Positions 36,179-43,897 of a stretch of 64,000 nucleotides of DNA are shown in pieces. Made by a program: the position numbers and the translations under genes. The number at the start of each line of letters is the position of its first letter. Within the stretch, counting starts at the first letter, position 1. The stretch comes from Acidobacteriota bacterium (GTDB taxonomy: Bacteria; Acidobacteriota; Thermoanaerobaculia; UBA5066; Gp7-AA6). Below the pieces are notes generated by a model. The model was not told the origin of the DNA and did not search any database. It saw only the letters and a list, made by a program, of their open reading frames with translations. The stretch is from assembly GCA_027307335.1 (NCBI GenBank), contig DAHUXD010000051.1, forward strand, positions 56,884 to 120,883, written 5' to 3'.

Positions 36179-36937
36179 ATGAGCCACGGATTCCGGCTCG
36201 ACTTGCCCGCGGTCCTCGGAACTCTCGGCGGAGCGGTTCTCCTCGCGGCCGCTTCGGCCGCTCAGCAGGCGCAGCCGCAACCGCCGCCGCAGGGCGCGGG
36301 CGGGCTGCTCGCCGAGGCGCTCAAGGAGAAGGTGGAGGCGCTGCAGCAGCACGCCACGGCCAACCGGGCGGCGCTGCGCCAGTATCAGTGGACGGAGAAC
36401 GTCCAGGTCGCCGTCAACGGCGAGGTGAAGACCACGAAGCAGCTCGCCTGCCGGTACGGTGCCGACGGCAAGCCGCAGTGCGCGCCGATCGGTCCTGCCC
36501 CACAGCCGCAGGAACAGCGCGGCCTCCGGGGCCGCATCGCGGAGAAGAAGAAAGAGGAGTTCACGGATTACATGCAGCAGGTCAAGGGTCTCATCGGCCT
36601 CTACGTGCCGCCCGACGGCGCGCGGATGAAGGCGGCGCACGAGGCCGGCAACGCGTCCTTCTCGCGTCCGGCGGCCGGCGAGGCGGGGCTGACCTTCCGC
36701 AACTACTCGCTGCCCGGCGACTCGATGACGATCGACTTCGCGATGGCCGCGAGAAAGATGGCGGCCCTCTCGGTCAATTCGTATCTCGGCGATCCCTCGA
36801 GCCCGGTGACGCTGAACGTCCAGTTCGCTCAGCTCCCCGATGGCACGAACTATCCCGCTCGGGAGGTCGTCAACGCGGCCGCGAAGGGCATCGTGGTCAC
36901 GGTGAACAACTCGAACTACCAGAAGATCGCGCAGTAA
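36179..36937 (+). CDS. Exported protein of unknown family (paralog of 29920..30618)
   Basis: A 252-residue protein with a signal sequence (VLGTLGGAVLLAAASAAQQ). It has the same layout as 29920..30618: ALRQYQWTENVQVAVNGEV, GLRGRIAEKKKEEFTDYMQQVKG, a PGDSMTIDFAMAARKMAALSVNSYLGD segment and a closing strand GIVVTVNNSNYQKIAQ. CAGGAGG lies just before the ATG. Transcribed away from the kinase gene across a 175-bp gap. It ends in a strong hairpin terminator. Function unknown. Confidence 0.72.
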   Translation: MSHGFRLDLPAVLGTLGGAVLLAAASAAQQAQPQPPPQGAGGLLAEALKEKVEALQQHATANRAALRQYQWTENVQVAVNGEVKTTKQLACRYGADGKPQCAPIGPAPQPQEQRGLRGRIAEKKKEEFTDYMQQVKGLIGLYVPPDGARMKAAHEAGNASFSRPAAGEAGLTFRNYSLPGDSMTIDFAMAARKMAALSVNSYLGDPSSPVTLNVQFAQLPDGTNYPAREVVNAAAKGIVVTVNNSNYQKIAQ

Positions 36938-36999
36938 TCCTTCCGAGGAGGAGTGAGGTCCCGCGACGGCGTCGAAGTCGTTTCGGGAGTCGATCCCGC

Positions 37000-37080
37000 C
37001 TCACCCTCGCCCTCTCCCCCGATGGGGGAGAGGGTTTTTCTTTGGACTCCCTCTCCCTACGAGAGAGGGCTGGGGTGAGG
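37000..37080. repeat. REP-like nested inverted repeat
   Basis: Two hairpins of the CCCTCTC/GAGAGGG type are flanked by CTCACCCT at the left and GGGGTGAGG at the right. The same CCCCTCACCCCT-CCCTCTCCC layout occurs at 12610..12648, suggesting a dispersed palindromic repeat. The right edge touches the stop region of the SphA-like gene. Confidence 0.5.
37010..37042 (+). terminator. Rho-independent terminator
   Basis: A perfect 11-bp stem (CCCTCTCCCCC with its complement) around a GAT loop, followed by TTTTTCTTT. It serves the plus-strand exported-protein gene that ends at 36937. Confidence 0.8.
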
Positions 37081-37097
37081 GGCGCCCGGTGGGAACC

Positions 37098-38030
37098 CTA
37101 CTTCCCCAGAGGCATCACGAACTGCACGTAGAGCCCCTGGCCCTGGGCCGAGAACTTCGCCCCGTACTCCCAGAAGTACCGAAGGGTCAGCGCCCCCTGG
37201 AGGGCCGTCAGCTCGGGGCCGATCGAGTAGACCCTCGACTTGCCCAGCCGGGCGGCCAACGGCGCGTCGACGCCCGTGGTGTCGGTGGTCTGCCACTGCC
37301 CGTAACCGGCGATACCGGCCCAGCCGCTGAAAAGGCTGTCCTTGGCGCCCCAGTTGCGGCCGAGTCCGCCCATGAACGTGAAGGCGTTCCCGGTCGTCCA
37401 GTCCTGGTCCTTCTTCTGGCTGTTGATGTCGTAGAAGAGGGCCGCCGATCCGTGCCATTCGCGGTCCTTGTCGAAGTAGGCGGTCAGGCGGCCGGAGAGC
37501 TCGTTGGTCCACATGCCGAGCGACGTGTTCGTCGGGTCGCCCGGCGTGTAGCGGCCCGTCGGCGCGTAGAAAGCGTAGTGAAAGATGATGTCCGCGCCGC
37601 CGGGAGACAGGGGAAGCGGATCCTTGATGTGCCACCCGAGCTCGACCGGGACGATCCAGAGCTCCGAAAGCGCCAGGCCCGTCGAGCCGCTGAAGTCGCG
37701 GAGGCGCGGGAATTCGGCTCGAGTGTTGGCGAACGGCACCGCAGCCATGAACGCGTAGTTGGCGCCGAGAATCTTGTACGGCGAGACCCAGTTGATGAGC
37801 GGCCCGAAGATCTCCTGCGTGAGCCTGGGCCCGTGGATCGTGGCGTTGTCGAGCTTGATCTCGTCGGCCCAGTTGATGTCGCCGAACATCCCCACGTACA
37901 GCCCGGGGTCGGGCATCGTGCCGGCCTTCATGCCGAACTCGCCCTTGAGGATGAGCTGCTGCGCTCCGGCCCACGACGCGAACGCGAACAGTCCGAGCGC
38001 GACGAGTCCCGCCAGGAATTTCCGATTCAT
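37098..38030 (-). CDS. SphA-like outer-membrane transporter protein (MetA-pathway type)
   Basis: A 310-residue protein with a signal peptide (LAGLVALGLFAFASWAGAQ) and a barrel of alternating strands. Motifs match the SphA/MetA-pathway porin family: GTMPDPGLYVGMFGDI, IFHYAFYAPTGRYTPGDPTNTSLGMWTNELS, GRLTAYFDKDREWHGSAALFYDINS and a C-terminal QGLYVQFVMPLGK. Related proteins are linked to uptake of phenol-type aromatics or sphingosine, but this is not shown here. It lies between the REP-like element and the DUF4136 genes. Confidence 0.82.
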   Translation of the reverse strand: MNRKFLAGLVALGLFAFASWAGAQQLILKGEFGMKAGTMPDPGLYVGMFGDINWADEIKLDNATIHGPRLTQEIFGPLINWVSPYKILGANYAFMAAVPFANTRAEFPRLRDFSGSTGLALSELWIVPVELGWHIKDPLPLSPGGADIIFHYAFYAPTGRYTPGDPTNTSLGMWTNELSGRLTAYFDKDREWHGSAALFYDINSQKKDQDWTTGNAFTFMGGLGRNWGAKDSLFSGWAGIAGYGQWQTTDTTGVDAPLAARLGKSRVYSIGPELTALQGALTLRYFWEYGAKFSAQGQGLYVQFVMPLGK

Positions 38031-38091
38031 AGATTCCTCTCTCGAAAGGAAACGATCGGCGGCCGAGCGCGCCCGGCCGCCGATCGATCGC

Positions 38092-38607
38092 TCAGGACTT
38101 GGCCGTTCCCGGCGGGAAGTTCTTCAGGATCTCCGCGATGGCCTGCGCGATCTGACCGTTGTCGCCGCCGCTGGTGCTCACCTGGTCCTGAGCCGCGCCG
38201 CGCCAGATCAGCTCGCCGGTCTTGGGGTTCGTCATCGTGACGACCAGGGTCCCGATCGGCACCGTCGACTGCGTGGCCTGCGCCATGCCGCCGCCGAACC
38301 GGCCGAATCCTCCCGTGCCCGTCGCGTTCCACTGCTTCTCGGCCTGAAGGACGACGTGCGTATTCACGATGACGTCGGGATTGGACGTGACGGCCTGCCA
38401 ACCCTTCGACTGGAGCTGACTCGTGACGTTGTCCTCGATGCGCTTCTGCGTGAACGTGTCGGGACTTCTCGTCCCTTCCGCCAGCTGGAACGTGTGCATC
38501 GACGACCAGTTGATCGTGTGGTCGTAGTCGACGTCCGTCTTCATCGTGGAACACGCCAGCGTCAGCGCGCCGGCAACGGCTCCGAGCACCAGGATCGTCT
38601 TTCTCAT
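38092..38607 (-). CDS. DUF4136 lipoprotein (copy 1)
   Basis: A 171-residue lipoprotein with lipobox LTLACS (Cys about 19) and the DUF4136 hallmark TDVDYDHTINWSSMHTFQL. Also visible are IEDNVTSQLQSKGWQ, SNPDVIVNTHVVLQAEKQWNAT, and IGTLVVTMTNPKTGELIWRGAAQDQVS. Such lipoproteins sit at the outer membrane. Function is unknown. It lies 34 bp after a tandem copy with very similar sequence. Confidence 0.88.
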   Translation of the reverse strand: MRKTILVLGAVAGALTLACSTMKTDVDYDHTINWSSMHTFQLAEGTRSPDTFTQKRIEDNVTSQLQSKGWQAVTSNPDVIVNTHVVLQAEKQWNATGTGGFGRFGGGMAQATQSTVPIGTLVVTMTNPKTGELIWRGAAQDQVSTSGGDNGQIAQAIAEILKNFPPGTAKS

Positions 38608-38641
38608 GATCTCCTCTCTTTCGAAAACGAAACGCGAATCG

Positions 38642-39169
38642 CTATTTCGCCGGCTGCGGCGGGAAGTTCTTGAAGAGCGCCTGCATCGCCGCGTCGATCT
38701 GACCGCGGTCCGCTCCCGTCGAGGAGACCTGGTCCTGGGCGGTTCCGCGCCAGACCATCTCGCGGGTCTTCGGGTTGACCATGTCGACGATCAGGGTGCC
38801 GATGGGAATCGTCGTCTGCGTGGCGGTCGCCATGCCGCCGCCCATGCCTCCCCAGCCGCGATAGCCGAAGCCGCCCATGCTCGTCGCGTTCCACTGCTTC
38901 TCCGAAGACAGGACGACGTGGCTGTACACGAGGATGTCCGGGTTCGACGTGACCGGCTGCCATCCCTTCGCCGTCAGCTGCTGGGTGATGCCATCCTCGA
39001 TCCGCTTCTCGGTGAACGTCACCGGGTCCTTCGTGCCCTCCGCGATCTGGAAGGTGTGGAACTGCGACCAGTTGATGGTGTGGTCATAGTCCACGTTGGT
39101 CGTCATCGTCGAGCAGGCCAGGGTGAGCGCTCCGGCCAGCAGACCGAGAAGGGTAGCCGCCCGTTTCAT
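38642..39169 (-). CDS. DUF4136 lipoprotein (copy 2)
   Basis: A 175-residue lipoprotein, lipobox LTLACS, with TNVDYDHTINWSQFHTFQI, IEDGITQQLTAKGWQPV, SNPDILVYSHVVLSSEKQWNAT and PIGTLIVDMVNPKTREMVWRGTAQDQVS. It aligns with copy 1 over the whole length, including a short Gly-rich insertion before the third motif (GGFGYRGWGGMGGG here). The tandem pair probably arose by duplication and is read as one unit. Confidence 0.88.
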   Translation of the reverse strand: MKRAATLLGLLAGALTLACSTMTTNVDYDHTINWSQFHTFQIAEGTKDPVTFTEKRIEDGITQQLTAKGWQPVTSNPDILVYSHVVLSSEKQWNATSMGGFGYRGWGGMGGGMATATQTTIPIGTLIVDMVNPKTREMVWRGTAQDQVSSTGADRGQIDAAMQALFKNFPPQPAK

Positions 39170-39219
39170 GGTTCTCTCCTTATTCGGTGTGGGTCGCGCC
39201 GCTCATCTTATTTCAGGTC

Positions 39220-41829
39220 CTAGCGCCGGAATCCCCCGCCGCCGCGGAACCCGCCTCCGCCGCCCCAGCCGCCGCCGTGGAAGCCGCCCCAGCCGCCGCC
39301 GCCCATGGAGCCGCCGCCGAAGGAGCGATCCCCGCCTCCGCCGCCCCAGCCGCCGCCGCCCCACGAGTGGTCGCCCCAGCTGCTGCCGCCGAAGTTGTTC
39401 CAGTGGCTGTCGCCGGAGGAGCGCGCCTGGCTCATGTTGTCGAGGTCGTGGGAATAGGAGCTGTTCGTGAGTCCGCCCCAGCCGTTCGTGTTGTGGTTGT
39501 ACTGGCTCCAGCCGCCGCCGCTGTTCGAGTAGATGTTGCCGTCGTGGTCCGCATACACGTTGTTGCCCACGTGCGCGACGCCGCCCTGGTCCGTGTGGAA
39601 TCCGCCGACGTTGGTCGACTGGCCGCTCGCGTTCGTGACCGTGCCGCGGCCGCCCGAGATCGAATTGCCGGTGTACGCGTTGCCGGCGGTGCCATGCCAA
39701 CCCGACGCCGACGCGCCCGTCTTCGTGTCGTAGGCCGCGCCGCGGGTTCCCGAGGCGTAGTTGCCCGTGTAGGCGTTGCCGACCGCGCCGTGCTGGCCGG
39801 CCGTCGCGACGCCCGTGCGCGAGTTGTAGGCCGCGCCCTCGGTGCCGTGCCACGCGTTGCCGGTCCAGGCGTTGTAGCCGCCGCCGGACCGTGTCACGGC
39901 GCTCGTGTTGCCCCAGTGGCTGTAGACGTTGCCCGAGGACCACCGCGCGTAGCCGGGTCCCCAGACGGCGCCGCCGCCGTGGCCCCAGTACGCCGCGCCG
40001 TAGCCGCCGTACCAGGCGCCGCACGCGGCGCCCCAGCCCCAGCCGTAGTACCCCCAGCCGTATCCGCACATCGCCGCGCCCATCGCGAAGCCGCAGCCCA
40101 CGCCGAAAGCGAACGCCCACCCGCTCCACGGCGTGTAGGCGAGGCCGCAGCCCCAGCCGTACGTGACCGGCGGCCCGTACCAGACGCTGCCGATCCAGGG
40201 CGAGTAGACGTAGCCGGTGCCGTACACGACGACCCCGTCGGTGACGATGGCGCCCGTGTAGCCGGGCGTGTAGCCGACGTACACGACGTCCGGGGTCGAG
40301 CCGTACACCTGCACGTAGGTCAGGTAGTAGAGCGAGGACGAGGGCGGAATGGAATAGATCGAGGACGGAACCCACGCCGCGACGGTCCAGGGCCCGTTGA
40401 CCGAGGGCGACGAGAACCAGATGCCGCTCTGGCAGGCGAAGTAGGAGTACGGCGCCGTCATGATGATCGGGGTCGACGCGTTGACGACGTACTGCAGCGC
40501 CGGCGTCGTGCCCTCGATCGGCTTCATCTGCGGCGTCCCGTCGAACGTGATCGGCTTCGCGATCTGGGCCGAGCGCTGCACGGTCGCCGTCTGCGGGATC
40601 GTGTTCGCGACGACCGCCTCCTGCGCCTGCGGCGTTCCGGGCACCGACGCCTTCACGTTCTCCATGGGGCTGTCGTCCGGGATCTTCGCGAAGTCCGGCG
40701 GCAGGCTCGAGGCCGCCACGTAAGTCCATGGGCCTGCCGGGGACGGCGCGCTGAACCAGCGGCCGGAGATGAGCAGGTACGTGTTCTGGTTGTCGATGTC
40801 CTTGAAGACGCGTCCGGTGGTGTTCGTGACGTAAAGGAGCTGTGTTCCCGGAATCGCCTGGTAGTCCGCCGCGCCGCTCGTGACGATCAGCTCGGTCGGC
40901 TGCGTCTGCAAGTAGACGATCGGGATCGGCTTCGTCGCCAGCGACGGCTTCGGCGCGTTCTTGTCGGAGGCGGAGCCGCCCGTCATGGGATCGCCGTTGC
41001 CCGCCGCGAGGATCGCCTTGTACGCGGTGTCGAGGTCGGCCCTGACGCCGGAGCCCGGATCGGCCACGACCCACGGTCCCTGAATCGAGGGGGCCGTCAG
41101 CCAGCCGTCGAAGAGGTGGAAGTAGATCGCGCCCGACGGGTCCTGGAGCACGATCGCGCTCGTGTTGATCAGGCGCTGCTGCGACGTGCCGGCCTGCGGC
41201 TTCCAGACCGGCGCGCCGTCGATCAGAACGAGCACGGCGGGCACGTCGGAGAAGAGAATCTGCGGGGGCGCGTTGTTCAGGGGCTTCGATTCGCCGACCT
41301 TCTTCTGCTGCAGGATCCCCAGGTCCGCCTCCAGGCGGTCGAGGGCGATGGCCTTCGACTTCTTGCCCTCGCCGCTTCCCTGGAGCGCCGCCTGCCAGGC
41401 GGCCGCGCTCGCCGGCGCCGACGGGAAGCGGACGCGGGTGACGTTCAGGTCCTCGAGGAAGACGACCCGGTTGACCTTGTCGACGTCGGTGCGCGCCGTG
41501 AACCAGATCACGCCGAACGTCGGGTCCTTGGCGCCCGGCGGCTGGACCGAGACGGCGGCGTGCCCCTCGAGCGCGATGCCCGACCAGCTGTCGAGCTGCG
41601 GCTGGTAGATCAGGAAGGTCGTCAGGGCCGACCCGGCTCCGGTGACGACCCGGCGCGGCCAGGGATCGGGAGCGGACGCCGGCGACGTCGAGCCCGCCGT
41701 CGCGCCGGCGGCCGGCGGCGCCTGCGCGGCGTTTCCGGCCGGCGGCGTCTGCGCCGCCAGGCTCGCCGCCGACAGCGACGAGAGGACGAGACAGAGAGCG
41801 ACCGCAACCGACTTTCGCAGCATGTTCAC
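39220..41829 (-). CDS. Giant secreted W/G/Y-rich protein with AYTGN-type repeats (paralog 2)
   Basis: An 869-residue paralog of 9337..11883. A signal peptide (VAVALCLVLSSLSAASLAAQ) follows GTG 41829 or ATG 41823, near GGAGGAGG. The globular N-terminal half matches paralog 1 (SDVPAVLVLIDGAPVW, LLYVTNTTGRVFKDI, LQYVVNASTPIIM). The centre is rich in W, G, Y and C (GYGWGYYGWGWGAACGAWYGG). It then has AYTGNYASG/AYTGNSISG repeats and a C-terminal glycine tail (SWGGGGWGGGGG, GWGGFHGGGWGGG). The glycine tail is longer than in paralog 1. Function unknown; surface display or matrix contact is inferred. Confidence 0.7.
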   Translation of the reverse strand: MNMLRKSVAVALCLVLSSLSAASLAAQTPPAGNAAQAPPAAGATAGSTSPASAPDPWPRRVVTGAGSALTTFLIYQPQLDSWSGIALEGHAAVSVQPPGAKDPTFGVIWFTARTDVDKVNRVVFLEDLNVTRVRFPSAPASAAAWQAALQGSGEGKKSKAIALDRLEADLGILQQKKVGESKPLNNAPPQILFSDVPAVLVLIDGAPVWKPQAGTSQQRLINTSAIVLQDPSGAIYFHLFDGWLTAPSIQGPWVVADPGSGVRADLDTAYKAILAAGNGDPMTGGSASDKNAPKPSLATKPIPIVYLQTQPTELIVTSGAADYQAIPGTQLLYVTNTTGRVFKDIDNQNTYLLISGRWFSAPSPAGPWTYVAASSLPPDFAKIPDDSPMENVKASVPGTPQAQEAVVANTIPQTATVQRSAQIAKPITFDGTPQMKPIEGTTPALQYVVNASTPIIMTAPYSYFACQSGIWFSSPSVNGPWTVAAWVPSSIYSIPPSSSLYYLTYVQVYGSTPDVVYVGYTPGYTGAIVTDGVVVYGTGYVYSPWIGSVWYGPPVTYGWGCGLAYTPWSGWAFAFGVGCGFAMGAAMCGYGWGYYGWGWGAACGAWYGGYGAAYWGHGGGAVWGPGYARWSSGNVYSHWGNTSAVTRSGGGYNAWTGNAWHGTEGAAYNSRTGVATAGQHGAVGNAYTGNYASGTRGAAYDTKTGASASGWHGTAGNAYTGNSISGGRGTVTNASGQSTNVGGFHTDQGGVAHVGNNVYADHDGNIYSNSGGGWSQYNHNTNGWGGLTNSSYSHDLDNMSQARSSGDSHWNNFGGSSWGDHSWGGGGWGGGGGDRSFGGGSMGGGGWGGFHGGGWGGGGGFRGGGGFRR

Positions 41830-41866
41830 GGGAGGCCTCCTCCGGGGAAAGCGCCGAAGCGCGAGG

Positions 41867-42466
41867 CTACTTCTTGCGCGTGTACTGGATCTCCATCATC
41901 TTGAAATTCTTGCCGTCCGGCGCCTTGCCCCACATCTCGATCGTGTGGTGATCGTTGTCGACGATCGTGATCTTCTGGTCGGTGGTCGTCACCTTCCCGG
42001 TCGCGGGGTCGCTCGTGGTCGCCTTCATCGTGATGACCTTGCCGGCGGCGTCGATCGTCCCGACCGAGGTCATGATCGCGGTCGAGCCCGTGTCCATCCA
42101 GGCGCCCTGGTACTTCTTCGTCACGTTGTCGTAGCCGGTATACCCGACGCCGTTGAAGGCCTCGCCGAGGAAGGTGCCCTCGTATTTCGTCTGCACGTAG
42201 CGGTCGCCGAGCACCCAGCTGTTGACTGACGTTCCCGCCGAGTCGTCGGGCGGCCGGGACGGGTCCATCCACATCCGCACCTTCGCGTCGAACGTGCCGA
42301 CGAGGGGCTCGAGCTTCTTCTGGCCGTCGCCGGGGGTCATGGCCTTCTGCCAGGCCTCCATGGCGGCCTTCTCGTCGGCCGCTTTCTTCTTGTCCTGGGC
42401 GGCGGCGGGGAGCGCGGCGGCGAGGGCGAGGATCGAGGCGAGCGCGAAGCGCGGGAGGGTCTTCAT
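41867..42466 (-). CDS. DUF1579 exported protein
   Basis: A 199-residue protein; ATG 42466 is used because a signal peptide (RFALASILALAAALPAAAQ) begins there. The DUF1579 core is clear: LEPLVGTFDAKVRMWMDPS, GTSVNSWVLGDRYVQTKYEGTFLGEAFNGVGYTGYDNVTKKYQGAWMDTGSTAIMT and DNDHHTIEMWGKAPDGKNFKMMEIQYTRKK. This is a lipocalin-like, beta-rich fold in other members. Activity unknown. Its start is 58 bp from the divergent selenoprotein gene. Confidence 0.88.
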   Translation of the reverse strand: MKTLPRFALASILALAAALPAAAQDKKKAADEKAAMEAWQKAMTPGDGQKKLEPLVGTFDAKVRMWMDPSRPPDDSAGTSVNSWVLGDRYVQTKYEGTFLGEAFNGVGYTGYDNVTKKYQGAWMDTGSTAIMTSVGTIDAAGKVITMKATTSDPATGKVTTTDQKITIVDNDHHTIEMWGKAPDGKNFKMMEIQYTRKK

Positions 42467-42511
42467 CCTCTTCTTCCTCCTGTTCGTGAAACCCGGGAAG
42501 TTTATCTCCGT

Positions 42512-42517
42512 TAGGAT
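42512..42517 (+). promoter_or_regulatory. Putative -10 box for the thioredoxin gene
   Basis: TAGGAT seven bases before ATG 42525. The identical hexamer sits at the same distance before the antiporter start at 58600. It supports ATG 42525 as the start, though a GGAG also lies three bases upstream of that codon. Confidence 0.4.
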
Positions 42518-42524
42518 GGAGATG

Positions 42525-43865
42525 ATGAGTACGAGCCGTCTCGGCGCGATGTTTCTGGCGGCCGCCCTCCTCGGGGCCGCGCCCGCCACCCCGAGCAAGA
42601 GCGCTCTTCCGTGGATCGAGGACGACTACGGCCGCGCCCTGTCGGAGGCGAAGTCCAGGAAACTGCCGATCTTCGTCGACGCCTGGGCGCCCTGGTGACA
42701 CACGTGCCGCTCGATGAGGGCCTACGTCTTCACGGACCCGACCCTCACGCGGCGCGCCGGACAGTTCGTCTGGCTCTCGATCGACACGGAAAAGACGGGG
42801 AACGCGGAGTTCCTGAGGAAGTACCCCATCAAGGCCTGGCCCTCGTTCTACGTCATCGACCCCGCGCGGGAGACGATCGTCCTGCGCTGGGTCGGGGGCG
42901 CCACCGTCGCGGAGCTCGGCAAGCTCTTCGACGAGGGGCGGCGATCGGTGCGCGTCGGCGGCGCCACCGCCACGACGGCGCTCGCCCGGGCGGACGCGCT
43001 GTACTCCGAGGGCAAGTACACGGAGTCGATCCCCGGGTATGAAGAGGCGCTGAAGACGCTGCCGACGACCGCGCGCTCGTACCCGCGCGCCGTCGAGTCG
43101 CTCCTCTTCGCGTTCTCGTACTCGAAACAGCCGGCGCGATGCGTCGCGGTCGCCCGGGAGACGTACCCGCCGCTGCGCGGCTCGGTGGCGGGCGCGTCCG
43201 TCGCGGGCTCCGGCCTCGAGTGTGCGCTCAAGCTGCCTCCGAACGCGCCGGGCCGCGGCGACGCGATCGGCGCCTTCGAGAAGGACGTCCGAGCGATTCT
43301 CTCCGACCCCACGATCGTGCTCGCGGCCGACGACCGGTCCGCGCTCTACGGCTCGCTCGTGGACGCCCGCGAGGACGCGAAGGACGAGGCCGGCGCCCAT
43401 GCGACGGCGCTCGAGTGGGTCGCCGACCTCGACGCGGCCGAGCGCGCCGCGAAGACGCCCGAGCAGCGGACGGCGCTCGACCCGAACCGCCTCAACGCAT
43501 ACGAGGCCGCCGGCGAGATCGAGCGCGCGGTCCCCATGCTCCTGCGCTCGGAGAAGGACTTCCCCCAGGACTACAACCCGCCGGCGCGGCTCGCCCTCGT
43601 CTACCTGAAGCTCAAGCGCTACGACGACGCCCTCGCCGCGTCGGACCGGGCGCTCGAGCGCGTGTACGGGCCGAGGAAGCTCCGGGTCTTCGCCGTTCGC
43701 GCGGACATCGAGACGGCGATGGGCAACGGCGCCGCCGCGCGGAAGACGGTGGAGGATGCGCTCTCCTATGCCGAGGGGCTCCCGGAGGGCCAGCGCTCGG
43801 AGGCGGCCATCGCTTCGCTGAGAAAGCAGCTGGGCGAGTTCTCCGCCGCCGGTCATACGCCCTAG
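42525..43865 (+). CDS. Selenocysteine-containing thioredoxin-TPR protein (TGA recoded)
   Basis: One continuous frame from ATG 42525 to 43865 is broken only by TGA 42696-42698, exactly where the thioredoxin active site falls: PIFVDAWAPW-TGA-HTCRSM. Reading TGA as Sec gives a W-U-H-T-C motif (U58, C61) in place of W-C-H-T-C; the fold continues with FVWLSIDTEKTGNAEFL and the cis-Pro loop KAWPSFYVID. From about residue 145 to the end (446 in total) are TPR-like helical repeats (ALARADALYSEGKYTESIPGYEEAL). A signal peptide precedes. A hairpin follows the TGA at 42702..42727, and selD is at 61495. The ORF track splits the gene in two. The alternative is a nonsense mutation in a Cys-to-stop allele. 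Confidence 0.78.
42702..42727 (+). promoter_or_regulatory. SECIS-like hairpin downstream of the in-frame TGA
   Basis: Starting three bases after TGA: ACGT and GCC pair with GGC and ACGT, a bulged G precedes CTC/GAG, and the loop is GAT. The loop lies 15-17 bases after the TGA, the distance typical of bacterial SECIS elements. The bases also encode the TCRSMRAYV segment, so pairing and coding are both constrained. The loop lacks the GG/GU seen in many known elements, so assignment is tentative. Confidence 0.45.
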
Positions 43866-43897
43866 CGCGGCGCTTCCTGTTACCATCCGCGCCTGTC

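Noticed and set aside
42222-42698. The listed 158-residue ORF as a complete gene
   Set aside because: Its first 100 residues are a shadow of the DUF1579 gene; the rest is the N-terminal part of the selenoprotein up to TGA.
42714-43865. The listed 383-residue ORF as an independent gene starting at ATG 42714
   Set aside because: It would begin in the middle of a thioredoxin fold (HTCRS-MRAYV), with no ribosome site or signal. The upstream frame supplies both.
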